Shown here: one piece after another, positions 10,479 through 19,206 of the stretch
Layout: each line of letters starts with the position of its first letter
Position numbering within the stretch: position 1 is the first letter of the stretch
Assembly (NCBI RefSeq): GCF_001640025.1
Contig: NC_031672.1
Location: 3,348,001 to 3,412,000, forward strand
Reading direction: 5' to 3'
Source of the DNA: Sugiyamaella lignohabitans
Taxonomy: Eukaryota; Ascomycota; Dipodascomycetes; Dipodascales; Trichomonascaceae
DNA length: 64,000 nt
Notes under the pieces: generated by a model
The model's database searches: none
What the model was told of the DNA's origin: nothing
What the model saw: only the letters and a program-made list of their open reading frames with translations
Program-made: the position numbers and the translations under genes

Positions 10479-11462
10479 ATGGTTCCTTCAAGATTTATCG
10501 CCTCTGTTTTCCTTGCCATCTGCGCTGTCAACGCTGTTCCTATGGACGCTTCTGAGAGCACACAGCTCGAAGCTCGTCAGAACCCATTATTGGACGGTGC
10601 TGAGAGCGGATTCACCAACTACCGTCAAACTGTCGACACCTTGACTAGACAGCTTCAATCTAACCCTGGTCACTCTAACGCTGACCGTATGGCCGCTGCT
10701 ATCACCGGTGTCGATTCTCAAATTGATAATGCCATTGGAACTATATCTACTGCCCTTGCTCCTTTCACCTTCGGTGTCTCCAAGGCCATTGGTAACTTCT
10801 TGCTTGGACCCTTCGTTCAATCCGTTACCAACGGTGCTGAGGTTGTTCTATCCAACCTTGTTGGTGGTGCTATGGATGCTGCTCAAGCTCCAATGGTTGC
10901 CAGTTTGAGTGACAATGTCAGCAGGCTTGTTCAACACGGTCAGCAATACAATGTTGATACCACCAGACTCGCCAACATCAATGCTGAGATCCAAAACCAC
11001 CTTCCACGACTTGCTGCTCGTCAAAATCCACTTTTGGACGGTGCTGAGAGCGGATTCACCAACTACCGTCAAACTGTCGACACCTTGACCAGACAGCTTC
11101 AATCTAACCCTGGTCACTCTAACGCTGACCGTATGGCCGCTGCTATCACTGGTGTCGATTCTCAAATTGATAATGCCATTGGAACTATTTCCACTGCTTT
11201 GGCTCCTTTCACTTTCGGTGTCTCCAAGGCCATTGGTAATTTCTTACTTGGACCCTTCGTTCAATCCGTCACCAACGGTGCTGAGGTTGTTCTCTCCAAC
11301 CTTGTTGGTGGTGCTATGGATGCTGCTCAAGCTCCAATGGTTGCCAGTTTGAGTGACAATGTCAACAGGCTTGTTCAACACGGTCAGCAATACAATGTTG
11401 ATACCACCAGACTCGCCAACATCAATGCCGAGATCCAAAACCACCTTCCTGAACTCAACTAA
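10479..11462 (+). CDS. secreted protein made of two near-identical ~148-residue repeats
   Basis: Not recognised. 327 residues: a signal peptide (~1-19, MVPSRFIASVFLAICAVNAV), a short pro-segment ending LEAR at residue 33, repeat 1 (34-181, ending LAAR) and repeat 2 (182-327). Both repeats begin QNPLLDGAESGFTNYRQ. Apart from the last few residues they differ at one position (Ser vs Asn in DNV[S/N]RLVQHG). Each repeat has an N-terminal helical-looking stretch with TLTRQLQSNPGHSNADRM, a hydrophobic Ala/Gly-rich centre (ALAPFTFGVSKAIGNFLLG), and a polar end. There are no cysteines outside the signal region. Both repeats follow a single Arg in a similar context, so processing into two equal chains is possible but inferred. 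A TATA box lies 130 bp upstream. No function is assigned. Confidence 0.85.
   Translation: MVPSRFIASVFLAICAVNAVPMDASESTQLEARQNPLLDGAESGFTNYRQTVDTLTRQLQSNPGHSNADRMAAAITGVDSQIDNAIGTISTALAPFTFGVSKAIGNFLLGPFVQSVTNGAEVVLSNLVGGAMDAAQAPMVASLSDNVSRLVQHGQQYNVDTTRLANINAEIQNHLPRLAARQNPLLDGAESGFTNYRQTVDTLTRQLQSNPGHSNADRMAAAITGVDSQIDNAIGTISTALAPFTFGVSKAIGNFLLGPFVQSVTNGAEVVLSNLVGGAMDAAQAPMVASLSDNVNRLVQHGQQYNVDTTRLANINAEIQNHLPELN
10578..11461 (+). repeat. intragenic tandem duplication, 444-bp unit
   Basis: Copy 1 is 10578-11021 and copy 2 is 11022-11459, in frame. By eye there are roughly 18 nucleotide differences, nearly all at third positions or synonymous Leu first positions. Only one changes an amino acid before the divergent final codons. 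Confidence 0.9.
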
Positions 11463-12201
11463 ACTTTGTCAGTTATCAACAGGTGGCTTCATCCGGATGG
11501 ATTTCTCTTTTGACATATTTTCTTTTTACTATCTTATATTTTATCAATACAAAAATTTAACTAATAATCTAGTACGCATGCTGCCAACTGATACATGACC
11601 CTGACGATCAATATGCAACGACCTGCGGGACATTCATTTCTGTGCCAGCCAAAATATGCTTGCTCCAAGCATTTTTTCACTGATAAATGGACCCTAAATA
11701 ATCATACTCAGTCAAAAAAGGTACAGAGTTGATTTGTTTTATGAAAAACCTCAAATACCAGCGAATTTTCAAATTCAACCGGTTCTACCCGTTTCTTATC
11801 GTTTCAGATATCTTGCATGCTCTAGACAATCACGGCGTCTTCTGCAAGATACCCTTACATCGGCATGACCATCTGGCGGTCAAATCTCTTTGTGATGAAA
11901 CTGTATATTCTGTCATCCTCATTAAAATTAGGAATACTAGGTCAGTACGACTACAGAAAAAGCTATAGCTGACAATTACATTTAACTGCACCTGAGAAAG
12001 TAAGTTGGTTGTTCTCGCAACCCACTAAAGTCTTGAGACGATCAGTGAGGTCAGGTGTCATTTGTTTGCTGGGTCACTGCAAACTCATATCAGTTGACAC
12101 CGCTCATCTACTACAACAAATAGGAACAGAATAATCGAAGCAACTGTCTAGCGTATTGTATTGTATTGTACTAGGATATTGTTTTGTGGCTATTGCCAAG
12201 A
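11463..12201. other. intergenic between repeat-protein gene and Vid24-family gene
   Basis: 739 bp of AT-rich 3' and promoter sequence. No repeat, RNA gene or convincing ORF is seen. Confidence 0.5.
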
Positions 12202-13575
12202 ATGCCCATCTCTTTATCTAACGACGGGGATTTTCGAAATCACCGTAGAGGTGGTAGCTATTCAAACTCGGCGTCAGCGGATAGGAATCGTGATGGCAGA
12301 TCAGGAGTCAATGCTACATTATCAGGTATCTTACAACAAGTTTTAAGAAGCCAGTCAGCAAGAGCAATGGGTGATTACTCTAGAACACCTTCTCTTGTGA
12401 GGGCAGGAAATGTATCCAGACGACCTTTGGTGTTTCTTGACGATGAAGATGATGATGAGGGGCAGAATCGAGCCATTCGAGAGCGTCACGCCATAATAAT
12501 GCAACAAGATGATAGTGAACGAGATCGAGACCGTGAAAGAGAACGTGATGGCGACAGAGATGTCTCTTTAGGCCTAAGAAATAATGCTAATATTCGGACC
12601 AATGGCTTGGCCTCCTCCCGTATTGATATATACAGTGATATTAGACGACCTCGTTCAAATGCAAATATCGACAGAAATATGTATTATTATGAGTACTGTC
12701 CAATACCAAGACAGACTCCTGATGAAGTGTACGCCAATCTTCGGTCGCTACGGTTACGAAGAAGTGAGGTGCTTGATCAATATAGTCGTACTCCAAGAGA
12801 AGAAGACCCTAATAGTAGCGGATATGTTGACAAGCCATCAGTGATTGACCCAGTGCTGGACTTTCTCAGAATCGAAAAAGGACTCGTAGATGAATCTATT
12901 AGTAACCTGAAATGTTCGTGGCTGCGAAGTGGGGCTAAGTTCACTGGAAGTCTACATCCACCTGTGAACATGTCGAATCGAGATACTACCTACAGCAACC
13001 AACTGAATGAAGATGACAAGGGACTTCAAGTGACAATTGGTTCTGTTGAATATAGTCGACAGACCGTAACAGGATCTATGACTACGACAGATAGTTTATA
13101 TTCTGTGAATTGTCAACCTATTGACGAACACTGGACAGGAGAGATCATAGATCCATATGATTTCTGCAGAGACGTGGTGCATTTAAGACAACGAGAACGT
13201 AAAGAATATGTAGGAGGAGTTTATACAAGAACCAATGTCGTTTTGTATATCAACAATCGACCAATTGATTTCGAAAAACAATATCTAAACTTCTCTCGGC
13301 TCCGGAGTTTATCGCTATTCTCGATCTTCTCACTGGAAGAGCTGATGCACCACATGGCAGATCATGATTTTGCACGCAAACTCCGACACCGTTTTATAAT
13401 AATGAAGTGGAAGACCTCGTCACCCGAGAAATACTACTTCAGCATGCTCTGGAGAGGGTCTGGGTATATTGAAGGGTTTGTGTACGAACCTCACAAGGAG
13501 TTCCAAACTCAGAAATTCGACATTTGTCCCGAGCGACGAGGGAACATGGGCTTCCCCAGTTTTTCCTTTGCATAA
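12202..13575 (+). CDS. Vid24/Gid4-family protein (GID ubiquitin ligase substrate-receptor type)
   Basis: 457 residues. The first ~160 are polar, Asn/Arg/Ser-rich and include an alternating Arg-Asp/Arg-Glu run (RDRDRERERDGDRD). The carboxy half (~240-440) resembles the Vid24 domain: AKFTGSLHPPVN, LQVTIGSVEYSRQTVTGSM, HWTGEIIDPYDF, MKWKTSSPEKYYFSMLWRGSGYIEGFVYEPHKEFQTQKFDI. In Gid4 and Gid10 this beta-barrel binds N-terminal proline or hydrophobic degrons and brings gluconeogenic enzymes to the GID E3. The usual FFEGEII and HW motifs are only partly kept and there are inserts, so this may be a Gid10/Gid11-like or divergent receptor rather than Gid4 itself. The start is the first ATG (MPISLSNDG); the frame is open a few codons further upstream. 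Confidence 0.65.
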   Translation: MPISLSNDGDFRNHRRGGSYSNSASADRNRDGRSGVNATLSGILQQVLRSQSARAMGDYSRTPSLVRAGNVSRRPLVFLDDEDDDEGQNRAIRERHAIIMQQDDSERDRDRERERDGDRDVSLGLRNNANIRTNGLASSRIDIYSDIRRPRSNANIDRNMYYYEYCPIPRQTPDEVYANLRSLRLRRSEVLDQYSRTPREEDPNSSGYVDKPSVIDPVLDFLRIEKGLVDESISNLKCSWLRSGAKFTGSLHPPVNMSNRDTTYSNQLNEDDKGLQVTIGSVEYSRQTVTGSMTTTDSLYSVNCQPIDEHWTGEIIDPYDFCRDVVHLRQRERKEYVGGVYTRTNVVLYINNRPIDFEKQYLNFSRLRSLSLFSIFSLEELMHHMADHDFARKLRHRFIIMKWKTSSPEKYYFSMLWRGSGYIEGFVYEPHKEFQTQKFDICPERRGNMGFPSFSFA

Positions 13576-14466
13576 TTGTTATTTATTTTATATTTATATT
13601 TATCCATTGATAATCTTAAAGAAGCTTTCCACGCGGTTGTACTCCTGTACGGTTTCTACAACGGGGACCCACTGGAGTTGATCCAGAAGAACTCAAGGCT
13701 ATAAATGACCAATTCGAGCACGGAGAATTATATGTGAAACCGAGTAAAAGTGTCGGAGCCAAATTCTTCCCGTAATGTCAGGGCTGCCGACGAACGGATC
13801 GCCAGGGCCTGGTTCGGATTAATTTTCGCACCGTTGCAGGGTACAGCTGACATGTCTGGTGCCGGTGCGGCGATACCTTTAGGCAGGTTTAGACCGAGCA
13901 GAGGTGCAAGTGCACTTGGAGAAAGAGCCGAGGTGAAAGTACCGACGGCATCAGCACCCGGCCGGCTCCAAAGTGACATGCACGGAAGAACCGCACGTGA
14001 AGTCAGATCTCAAGGTTGTTTCCTTGAACATGCTGAAAAATGATTGCTAAATGACAATTTCCTCAAATGTTTTGTTTTGCCAGATGCTCCCTTGGTCCGA
14101 TTCCAGCTCGGCTGACGGCCGGAAGGAACCAGAGTGAACTTACTTTCTTTAGTGAAATTGAACGGCTTTTACAGCCGGCAATGATGCAGGTTAGTGGGGC
14201 ATCGACATACCCCGGACCCAAATGGGTAAGCCAGTAGTTAGAAGGTGGGGTGTGGGAATAAATGAGCTGCAGCTCGGTCGGTGGCCGGGTTACTGAACCG
14301 ATTTGTCGGCCTATATATAACGAGGCATATTCCCCGAGGATTGATTACCTTACACCAAAACATTTGGAACATTTGTATCTGTTTTTATATCAAAAAGATT
14401 TAAACAGGATTAATTTTACCTTTGGTAGATTAGTCGTCGTATCATACACGTCAGTTGTTTTACCAA
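13576..14466. other. GC-richer non-coding stretch and CAT2 promoter
   Basis: About 13640-14050 is clearly GC-richer than its flanks and holds several potential hairpins, for example GCCG...GAAAGT...CGGC near 13928-13950. The open frames here lack ATG starts and any family resemblance. 14060-14466 is the CAT2 promoter, with a CGG/CCG palindrome at 14286-14300 and TATATATAA at 14312-14320. A structured RNA in the first part is possible but unproven. Confidence 0.4.
14286..14300. promoter_or_regulatory. inverted CGG triplets upstream of CAT2
   Basis: CGGGTTACTGAACCG, an inverted CGG-N9-CCG arrangement of the kind bound by Zn2Cys6 dimers. It lies just upstream of a TATATATAA box and about 170 bp before the CAT2 start. 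It suggests carbon-source control (acetate/oleate regulators), which is inferred. Confidence 0.4.
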
Positions 14467-16380
14467 ATGCTCTCTACCAGGCTTGTGCCTTTACGTCGTT
14501 CAGTGAATATGGTTTCTCGTTCTGCTGTCAGTAGTAGTATGACGCTTGGTCTACGGGCCAATTCGACTGGGGCTAAACTTCCTCCTCCATATGTTGAGGA
14601 TATTTCAAAAGGTGCTACCTTTCGATTCCAAGATTCTTTGCCAAAATTACCGGTACCAACTCTTGAGGAGACTGCTGTTAAATATCTTCGTTCAGTAAAG
14701 GCTATTGCCAGTCCTGAACAATACTCCAATACTGAAAAGGCAGTAAAAGAATTTCTTAAACCAGGTTCTCAAGGTCCAGAATTGCAAAAGAAATTGCTGG
14801 CTAGAGCCAATGATCCAAATGTTAAAAACTGGCTTTCTGAATGGTGGAATGAAGGTGCTTATATGGCCTACAGAGACCCTGTAGTCCCCTATGTCAGCTA
14901 CTTTTATTCTTACAAAGATGACAAGCTACGTACTAATCCTGCCACTAGAGCAGCTGCCATTGCCACTGGTGCTTTGTCGTTCAAGAACCAATACGATACC
15001 AAGACTCTAGAACCAGAGTATATGAAGAAACTGCCCATTTGTATGGATCTATACCAGTACATGTTCCACGCATGTCGTATTCCCGTAGAGGGAGCTGACC
15101 AAATGGCTCAATATCCTACTGACAACAATACGCATATTATTGTCATTCGCAAAAATAGATTTTTCAAGGTTCCTTACATTGTCAATGGCAAGCAACTTAG
15201 CACTTCAGAACTTGAGTTAGAGTTCCTTAAGATCTACGACCTTACCAAGTCACTTGGTCATGGACCTGCTATTGGTGCTTTGACCAGTGAGAACCGTGAT
15301 AAGTGGACCAAATTCCGTCAGCAATTACTTGCTGCTGATCCTAAGAATAAGGAGTCACTCAAACAGATCGAAGCTGCTGCTTTTGTCATTTGTTTGGATG
15401 AGGGAGCTCCTGTTACCAGAGAAGAGCGTGCTCACCAATATTGGCATGGCGACGGTCAAAACAGATTTTACGACAAGCCTTTGCAATTCATTGTTGCTGA
15501 CAATGGAGCTGCTGGTTTCATGGGTGAGCATTCCATGATGGACGGTACTCAGACTCACCGTATCAACGACTATCTTAACGATGTTATTGTTAACAATAAG
15601 ATTGAATTCGGAACCAGCACTGAAAACAGTAGCAGTCACAAACCCGAAGAAATCACTTTTGGTCTCAACTCTGAGGTCGAGAAAGCTATTTCTGAGTCGA
15701 TCCAAGATTTTAAGGAAGTTATTGGAAAGCATGAATTGTCTGTCTTTGCCTACAAGGGCTACGGAAAGGGATTGATTAAGAAGTTCAAGACTTCTCCTGA
15801 TGCCTATGTTCAGATGCTTATCCAATTGGCTTATTACAAGTATCAAGGAGAGTGTCGTCCAACTTACGAATCTGCTGCTACTAGAAGATTCCAATTGGGT
15901 AGAACTGAGACTTGTCGTTCCGTGTCTCTTGAATCTGTCAACTTTGTGAATACTTTTACTAGTCCTACAGCCAGCAACGCTGACAAGATTGCTGCTGCCA
16001 GAAAGGCTTTTGATAGCCACGTCAAGTATATCAGTGATGCCAGTGCTGGCAAAGGTGTCGACCGTCATTTGTTCGGTTTGAAGAAGCTTTTGTCTCCTAA
16101 CGAAGACGTTCCTGCCATCTTCTCAGATCCTATGTACACATACTCATCGTCATGGTTCCTTTCGACCTCTCAATTGTCGTCCGAGTACTTTAACGGATAC
16201 GGATGGTCGCAAGTCATTGACCAAGGATTTGGTCTTGCCTACATGATCAATGAGAACTCGATCCAAGTTAACATTGTCTCCAAGGGTCTAGGCTCTGAAA
16301 AGATGAGACACTATCTCGAGGAGGCTGCTGATGAGCTCGGCGAGCTCTTCTCCAGCGAGCTCAATCAATCCAAATTGTAA
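14467..16380 (+). CDS. CAT2: carnitine O-acetyltransferase, mitochondrial/peroxisomal
   Basis: 637 residues (S. cerevisiae Cat2 has 670). Transfers acetyl groups between CoA and carnitine so that acetyl units can leave peroxisomes and enter mitochondria. The choline/carnitine acyltransferase fold runs from LPKLPVPTLEET (~60) to near the end. Catalytic His355 is in GEHSMMDGTQTHR, and the conserved YQYMFHACRIP and GRTETCRSVS segments are present. Two targeting signals coexist: a basic, hydroxylated amino end (MLSTRLVPLRRSVN), and a C-terminal SKL peroxisomal PTS1. A second in-frame ATG at residue 15 (14509) would remove most of the presequence, the arrangement known to give separate mitochondrial and peroxisomal forms in other yeasts. 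The start chosen is the first ATG. Confidence 0.95.
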   Translation: MLSTRLVPLRRSVNMVSRSAVSSSMTLGLRANSTGAKLPPPYVEDISKGATFRFQDSLPKLPVPTLEETAVKYLRSVKAIASPEQYSNTEKAVKEFLKPGSQGPELQKKLLARANDPNVKNWLSEWWNEGAYMAYRDPVVPYVSYFYSYKDDKLRTNPATRAAAIATGALSFKNQYDTKTLEPEYMKKLPICMDLYQYMFHACRIPVEGADQMAQYPTDNNTHIIVIRKNRFFKVPYIVNGKQLSTSELELEFLKIYDLTKSLGHGPAIGALTSENRDKWTKFRQQLLAADPKNKESLKQIEAAAFVICLDEGAPVTREERAHQYWHGDGQNRFYDKPLQFIVADNGAAGFMGEHSMMDGTQTHRINDYLNDVIVNNKIEFGTSTENSSSHKPEEITFGLNSEVEKAISESIQDFKEVIGKHELSVFAYKGYGKGLIKKFKTSPDAYVQMLIQLAYYKYQGECRPTYESAATRRFQLGRTETCRSVSLESVNFVNTFTSPTASNADKIAAARKAFDSHVKYISDASAGKGVDRHLFGLKKLLSPNEDVPAIFSDPMYTYSSSWFLSTSQLSSEYFNGYGWSQVIDQGFGLAYMINENSIQVNIVSKGLGSEKMRHYLEEAADELGELFSSELNQSKL

Positions 16381-16458
16381 TTATGTAATAGATTGCTTTC
16401 TGCTCAATAGTAATGATTATGCCCGACCGCTCGTGACGTTCACTCTTTTTCTATGACA

Positions 16459-16476
16459 TCTGGGGCAGAGCCCTAG
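16459..16476 (-). repeat. degenerate fragment of the GC-rich element
   Basis: TCTGGGGCAGAGCCCTAG resembles the first hairpin of the GC element (inverted orientation) without its terminus. It is probably a decayed copy between the convergent CAT2 and EAF7 ends. Confidence 0.45.
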
Positions 16477-16562
16477 TTATCATACAAACTGAAGATCCAC
16501 AAGTCAAACAAAGTGAAACTGATCATTAAAGTTCATTAAGTCGTAGCAGTAGAGTATAAAAA

Positions 16563-17957
16563 CTATTTACGGCGAGTGCTTCTTCGCACGGGTTGAGCCT
16601 GTGGTTTAGCAGGGGTGGCTGTTTTGCGTCGTTTGGATGAACGGGTCGAGGATGATTTCGGTGGTTGCTCGTCTTCCTCCTCTTTTGCTGATTCTTCAGG
16701 TGTAGGAGCAGACGGTGATAATTCTTGGTCAGGTTCCTGTTTGGCCGACCGACTTTGAGCACGGGTCTTGCGTCTAGCAGGTTTTATGGGCGATGAGTGT
16801 GGAGGCGAGGCAACCGAGTGATCTGACTCGTTTTCTTCATCAGAAGAAGGGCCGCCAGACTGGTCGTCGTTTTCAGTTCCTGCTCTATTAGCCTCATCTG
16901 CGGTAGTTGCAATATTGGCGGCTTTTCTATTACGTTTGTTTGTCGATGGTGTACTAGCAGAAGCAGAGGCTCTCTTGGTAGAGTTAGAAGATTTCCTGTT
17001 GTCAGGAGTACTAGCAGAATGCTTTTGGCCACGTTCATCAGTTTCGCTGTCAGCTCCATGTTCCTCTTCAGAAGTATCTTCAATAGCATGGTCATTAGTA
17101 GAAGCAGCAGCTGACGCTCTGCTTCGTCGTTCTCGTTGATTTTCTTCTGGTTTCTGTTCAGATTTTACAACTATGTCCTTTGCTTCCTCTTCTTCAGTCT
17201 CTTCATTTTGTTCATCTGCTTCATCCTGTTCATTCTCCTTGTCGTCATCATGATTACTTTTGGTGTCGTCATCATTCTGATCCTTTTCGGTCTTGACATT
17301 AGTTTTGTTTTGTTCAGCATCTACAGCGTCTCCATCATCAGCTTCACTATCTGAGTCATTTTCTCCATCACCGTTTACGGCCTGTGCTTGCGCAATTATT
17401 AGATCACCATACTGGTCCCACGGCAAATCGAACTCTACAATGGCACTTGCTGTACTACTGGTACTATCAGCATCGTGATATTTATCTTCTTCTTCATCGT
17501 CTTCTCCTTCAGCGTTACTTCCATCGCCATTGACTTTTTCATCATCATCATTTTCTTGTTTATCTTCATCCTCTTCATCTTCCTCTTCCTCATCATCTTT
17601 TTCCTGATATTTCCGTTTAATCGAACTTCTCGAGCTATTACGCTTGGCACGTCGAGCACTAACAGTCTCCTCTCCATCTTCAGAATCATGTTCATTTTCC
17701 TCGTCCTGATCATCTTCTGCTTCAGGGTCACTACCATCCACAACTCCATTGTCTTCTAAACTGTCAAGACCAGGAAGATTATACAGCTCAGACAACTTGT
17801 CCCATATCTGAGGAATAGAAAGTCTTGATCCTGAAACATGCGGACTGTTGAGAAAATTACTAATACTCAGCATTCGAAAGTGTTTGTGCATACCAGCTGG
17901 TTTATAGCGGCAGACAGCTCTAAAGAGCATGGTCTCTTGCTCGACATTCCAGCTCAT
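16563..17957 (-). CDS. EAF7: NuA4 histone acetyltransferase subunit Eaf7
   Basis: 464 residues. The first ~70 form the Eaf7/MRGBP (CT20) domain: MSWNVEQETMLFRAVCRYKPAGMHKHFRML, then SIPQIWDKLSELYNLPGLDSLEDN. This anchors the Eaf5-Eaf7-Eaf3 module of NuA4, which acetylates H4/H2A tails at transcribed chromatin. The remainder is low-complexity and unusually long: alternating acidic (Asp/Glu) and basic or Ser-rich blocks, with repeated PAKPQ- and RRKT-like patches near the end. S. cerevisiae Eaf7 has 425 residues with a similar acidic tail. Intronless. It shares a 438-bp divergent promoter with RPB12. Confidence 0.88.
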   Translation of the reverse strand: MSWNVEQETMLFRAVCRYKPAGMHKHFRMLSISNFLNSPHVSGSRLSIPQIWDKLSELYNLPGLDSLEDNGVVDGSDPEAEDDQDEENEHDSEDGEETVSARRAKRNSSRSSIKRKYQEKDDEEEEDEEDEDKQENDDDEKVNGDGSNAEGEDDEEEDKYHDADSTSSTASAIVEFDLPWDQYGDLIIAQAQAVNGDGENDSDSEADDGDAVDAEQNKTNVKTEKDQNDDDTKSNHDDDKENEQDEADEQNEETEEEEAKDIVVKSEQKPEENQRERRSRASAAASTNDHAIEDTSEEEHGADSETDERGQKHSASTPDNRKSSNSTKRASASASTPSTNKRNRKAANIATTADEANRAGTENDDQSGGPSSDEENESDHSVASPPHSSPIKPARRKTRAQSRSAKQEPDQELSPSAPTPEESAKEEEDEQPPKSSSTRSSKRRKTATPAKPQAQPVRRSTRRK

Positions 17958-18395
17958 GATGGTCTCGTGTTCCTAAATTTCAACCCACAATCACCATAGA
18001 ATCAGCAGCAAAATTTAAGTCAGAAAAAGGCAAAAAGTATTAGAAATATCAATCCTTTTTTTACCTTTTCTTTAAAAATAAATTAATACTCATATATTGG
18101 ACCAGCCAGTGTTTAGCGAATTAATTCTGGACGCGAGAAGAGATCAAGTCGATAAAGATCAACAATGTGAACAGTAGGGGGAAGTGGCGCCGCATACTTT
18201 GAGGCGCAGATTGAAAAATATCGTGCATTTTAGAGATATGTATATTCAAGATTGCATTGAAAGATAAATTTCACTGTCGTACAGACTGATTCATAATCAA
18301 GAGGACTGCGAAAACAGACCGAATCTTTGGAATTTCTACACCAAATACCAACTGTAGACCATTCTCACCCATCCAAATACAAATACAATAGAAAT
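17958..18395. other. divergent EAF7/RPB12 promoter
   Basis: 438 bp, AT-rich with T-tracts near 18056-18075. No specific element is recognised. Confidence 0.6.
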
Positions 18396-18710
18396 ATGAG
18401 TGGAAAGGAGTCTTTCGTGCCCTCAGGCTCTGCTGCCAGTATGAGCGCAGCTGCCGCTGGTCTCAATGTCTACAAGAACTACGGAGTTAAATATTTGTGT
18501 GCCAACTGTGCTTCTAAAGTGAACCTCAACAAAGGAGATCCTGTTCGATGCAAAGAATGTGGACATCGTGTTTTGTACAAAGAGAGAACTCGTAGAATGA
18601 GTAAGTGAGCTTGGAGTGAGAATTTGGATCAGAATCACAGCATAGAAAAAGCCCAGATGATCTTTTTGGGAGTCTTTACTAACAGAGCAGTTCAATTTGA
18701 GGCCCGATAG
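18396..18710 (+). CDS. RPB12: RNA polymerase I/II/III shared subunit Rpb12 (ABC10-alpha)
   Basis: 75-residue zinc-binding subunit common to all three nuclear RNA polymerases. Exon 1 is 18396-18600 and exon 2 is only 23 nt, 18688-18710. The zinc ribbon is [24 protein letters not shown] with two CxxC pairs, followed by YKERTRRM. The terminal VQFEAR, an almost invariant Rpb12 ending, is supplied by exon 2, which proves the intron. The 87-nt intron starts GTAAGT and ends TACTAACAGAG, so branch motif and acceptor nearly touch. The residue at the junction is Thr where other yeasts have Leu. Convergent with the dysferlin-domain gene. Confidence 0.95.
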
Positions 18711-19206
18711 AGAGACGGTTGTTGTATAATATTCGAGCAGACCGGAAACAGGTTTGTTCTGGCAGGTAGACTGCCACCTTATTTAATGTGTAACGGAAAC
18801 AAAAGTAATTTTACTTGGATCACTATAGGCTATACTGAGTTGGCCAGATGAAGTGAACCGAATATTCTAAGGTCTCGGGGCAGAGCACTGAGATCTTTCT
18901 AAATACTGAGATAACGAAAAAAAAAAATAGGAAGTTGTCCTGTTATATAAACGATTTAGAGGTGAAATGTTTATGCAAGTAGTATCAGTATTACAGTATT
19001 AAGAATAAGAGTATTAAGAGTATTATCATAAGAGTTGGAGGATATGAAGCCACGAGAGCTATGAACCATTTGTAGTTGAAAATGTTGAGAATATGCAATG
19101 AAGTTGTAAAAAGGCAGCAGGTCACCCCGACGCTCGACTCGAGCGTAGCGAGAGGAGCAGCGGGGTCTGGGGCGGAGCCCCAGCCGCCGGAGGCAGCAGG
19201 TCATGG
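18711..19206. other. intergenic between convergent RPB12 and dysferlin-domain genes
   Basis: Holds a single inverted GC repeat (19134-19194) that ends 12 bp from the stop codon of the minus-strand gene. A degenerate hairpin-1 remnant lies near 18874-18896. Nothing else is recognised. Confidence 0.55.
19134..19194 (-). repeat. GC-rich double-hairpin element, single inverted unit
   Basis: Unit with CTGGGGC-gga-GCCCCAG and the GGAGGCA terminus, in the immediate 3' flank of the dysferlin-domain gene. The second hairpin is of the weaker CTCGAGCG...GCGAGAG type. Confidence 0.9.

Noticed and set aside
13750..14043. 97-codon plus-strand ORF in the GC-rich block
   Set aside because: No ATG at its start, no recognisable family, and the opposite strand is equally open, as expected from GC-rich DNA.
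14095..14145. CCGGAAGG motif as domain IV of SRP RNA
   Set aside because: The GGAA loop fits, but the invariant bases of the symmetric loop (expected CAGG and AGCA) are ACGG and ACCA, and no Alu domain could be found at the right distance.
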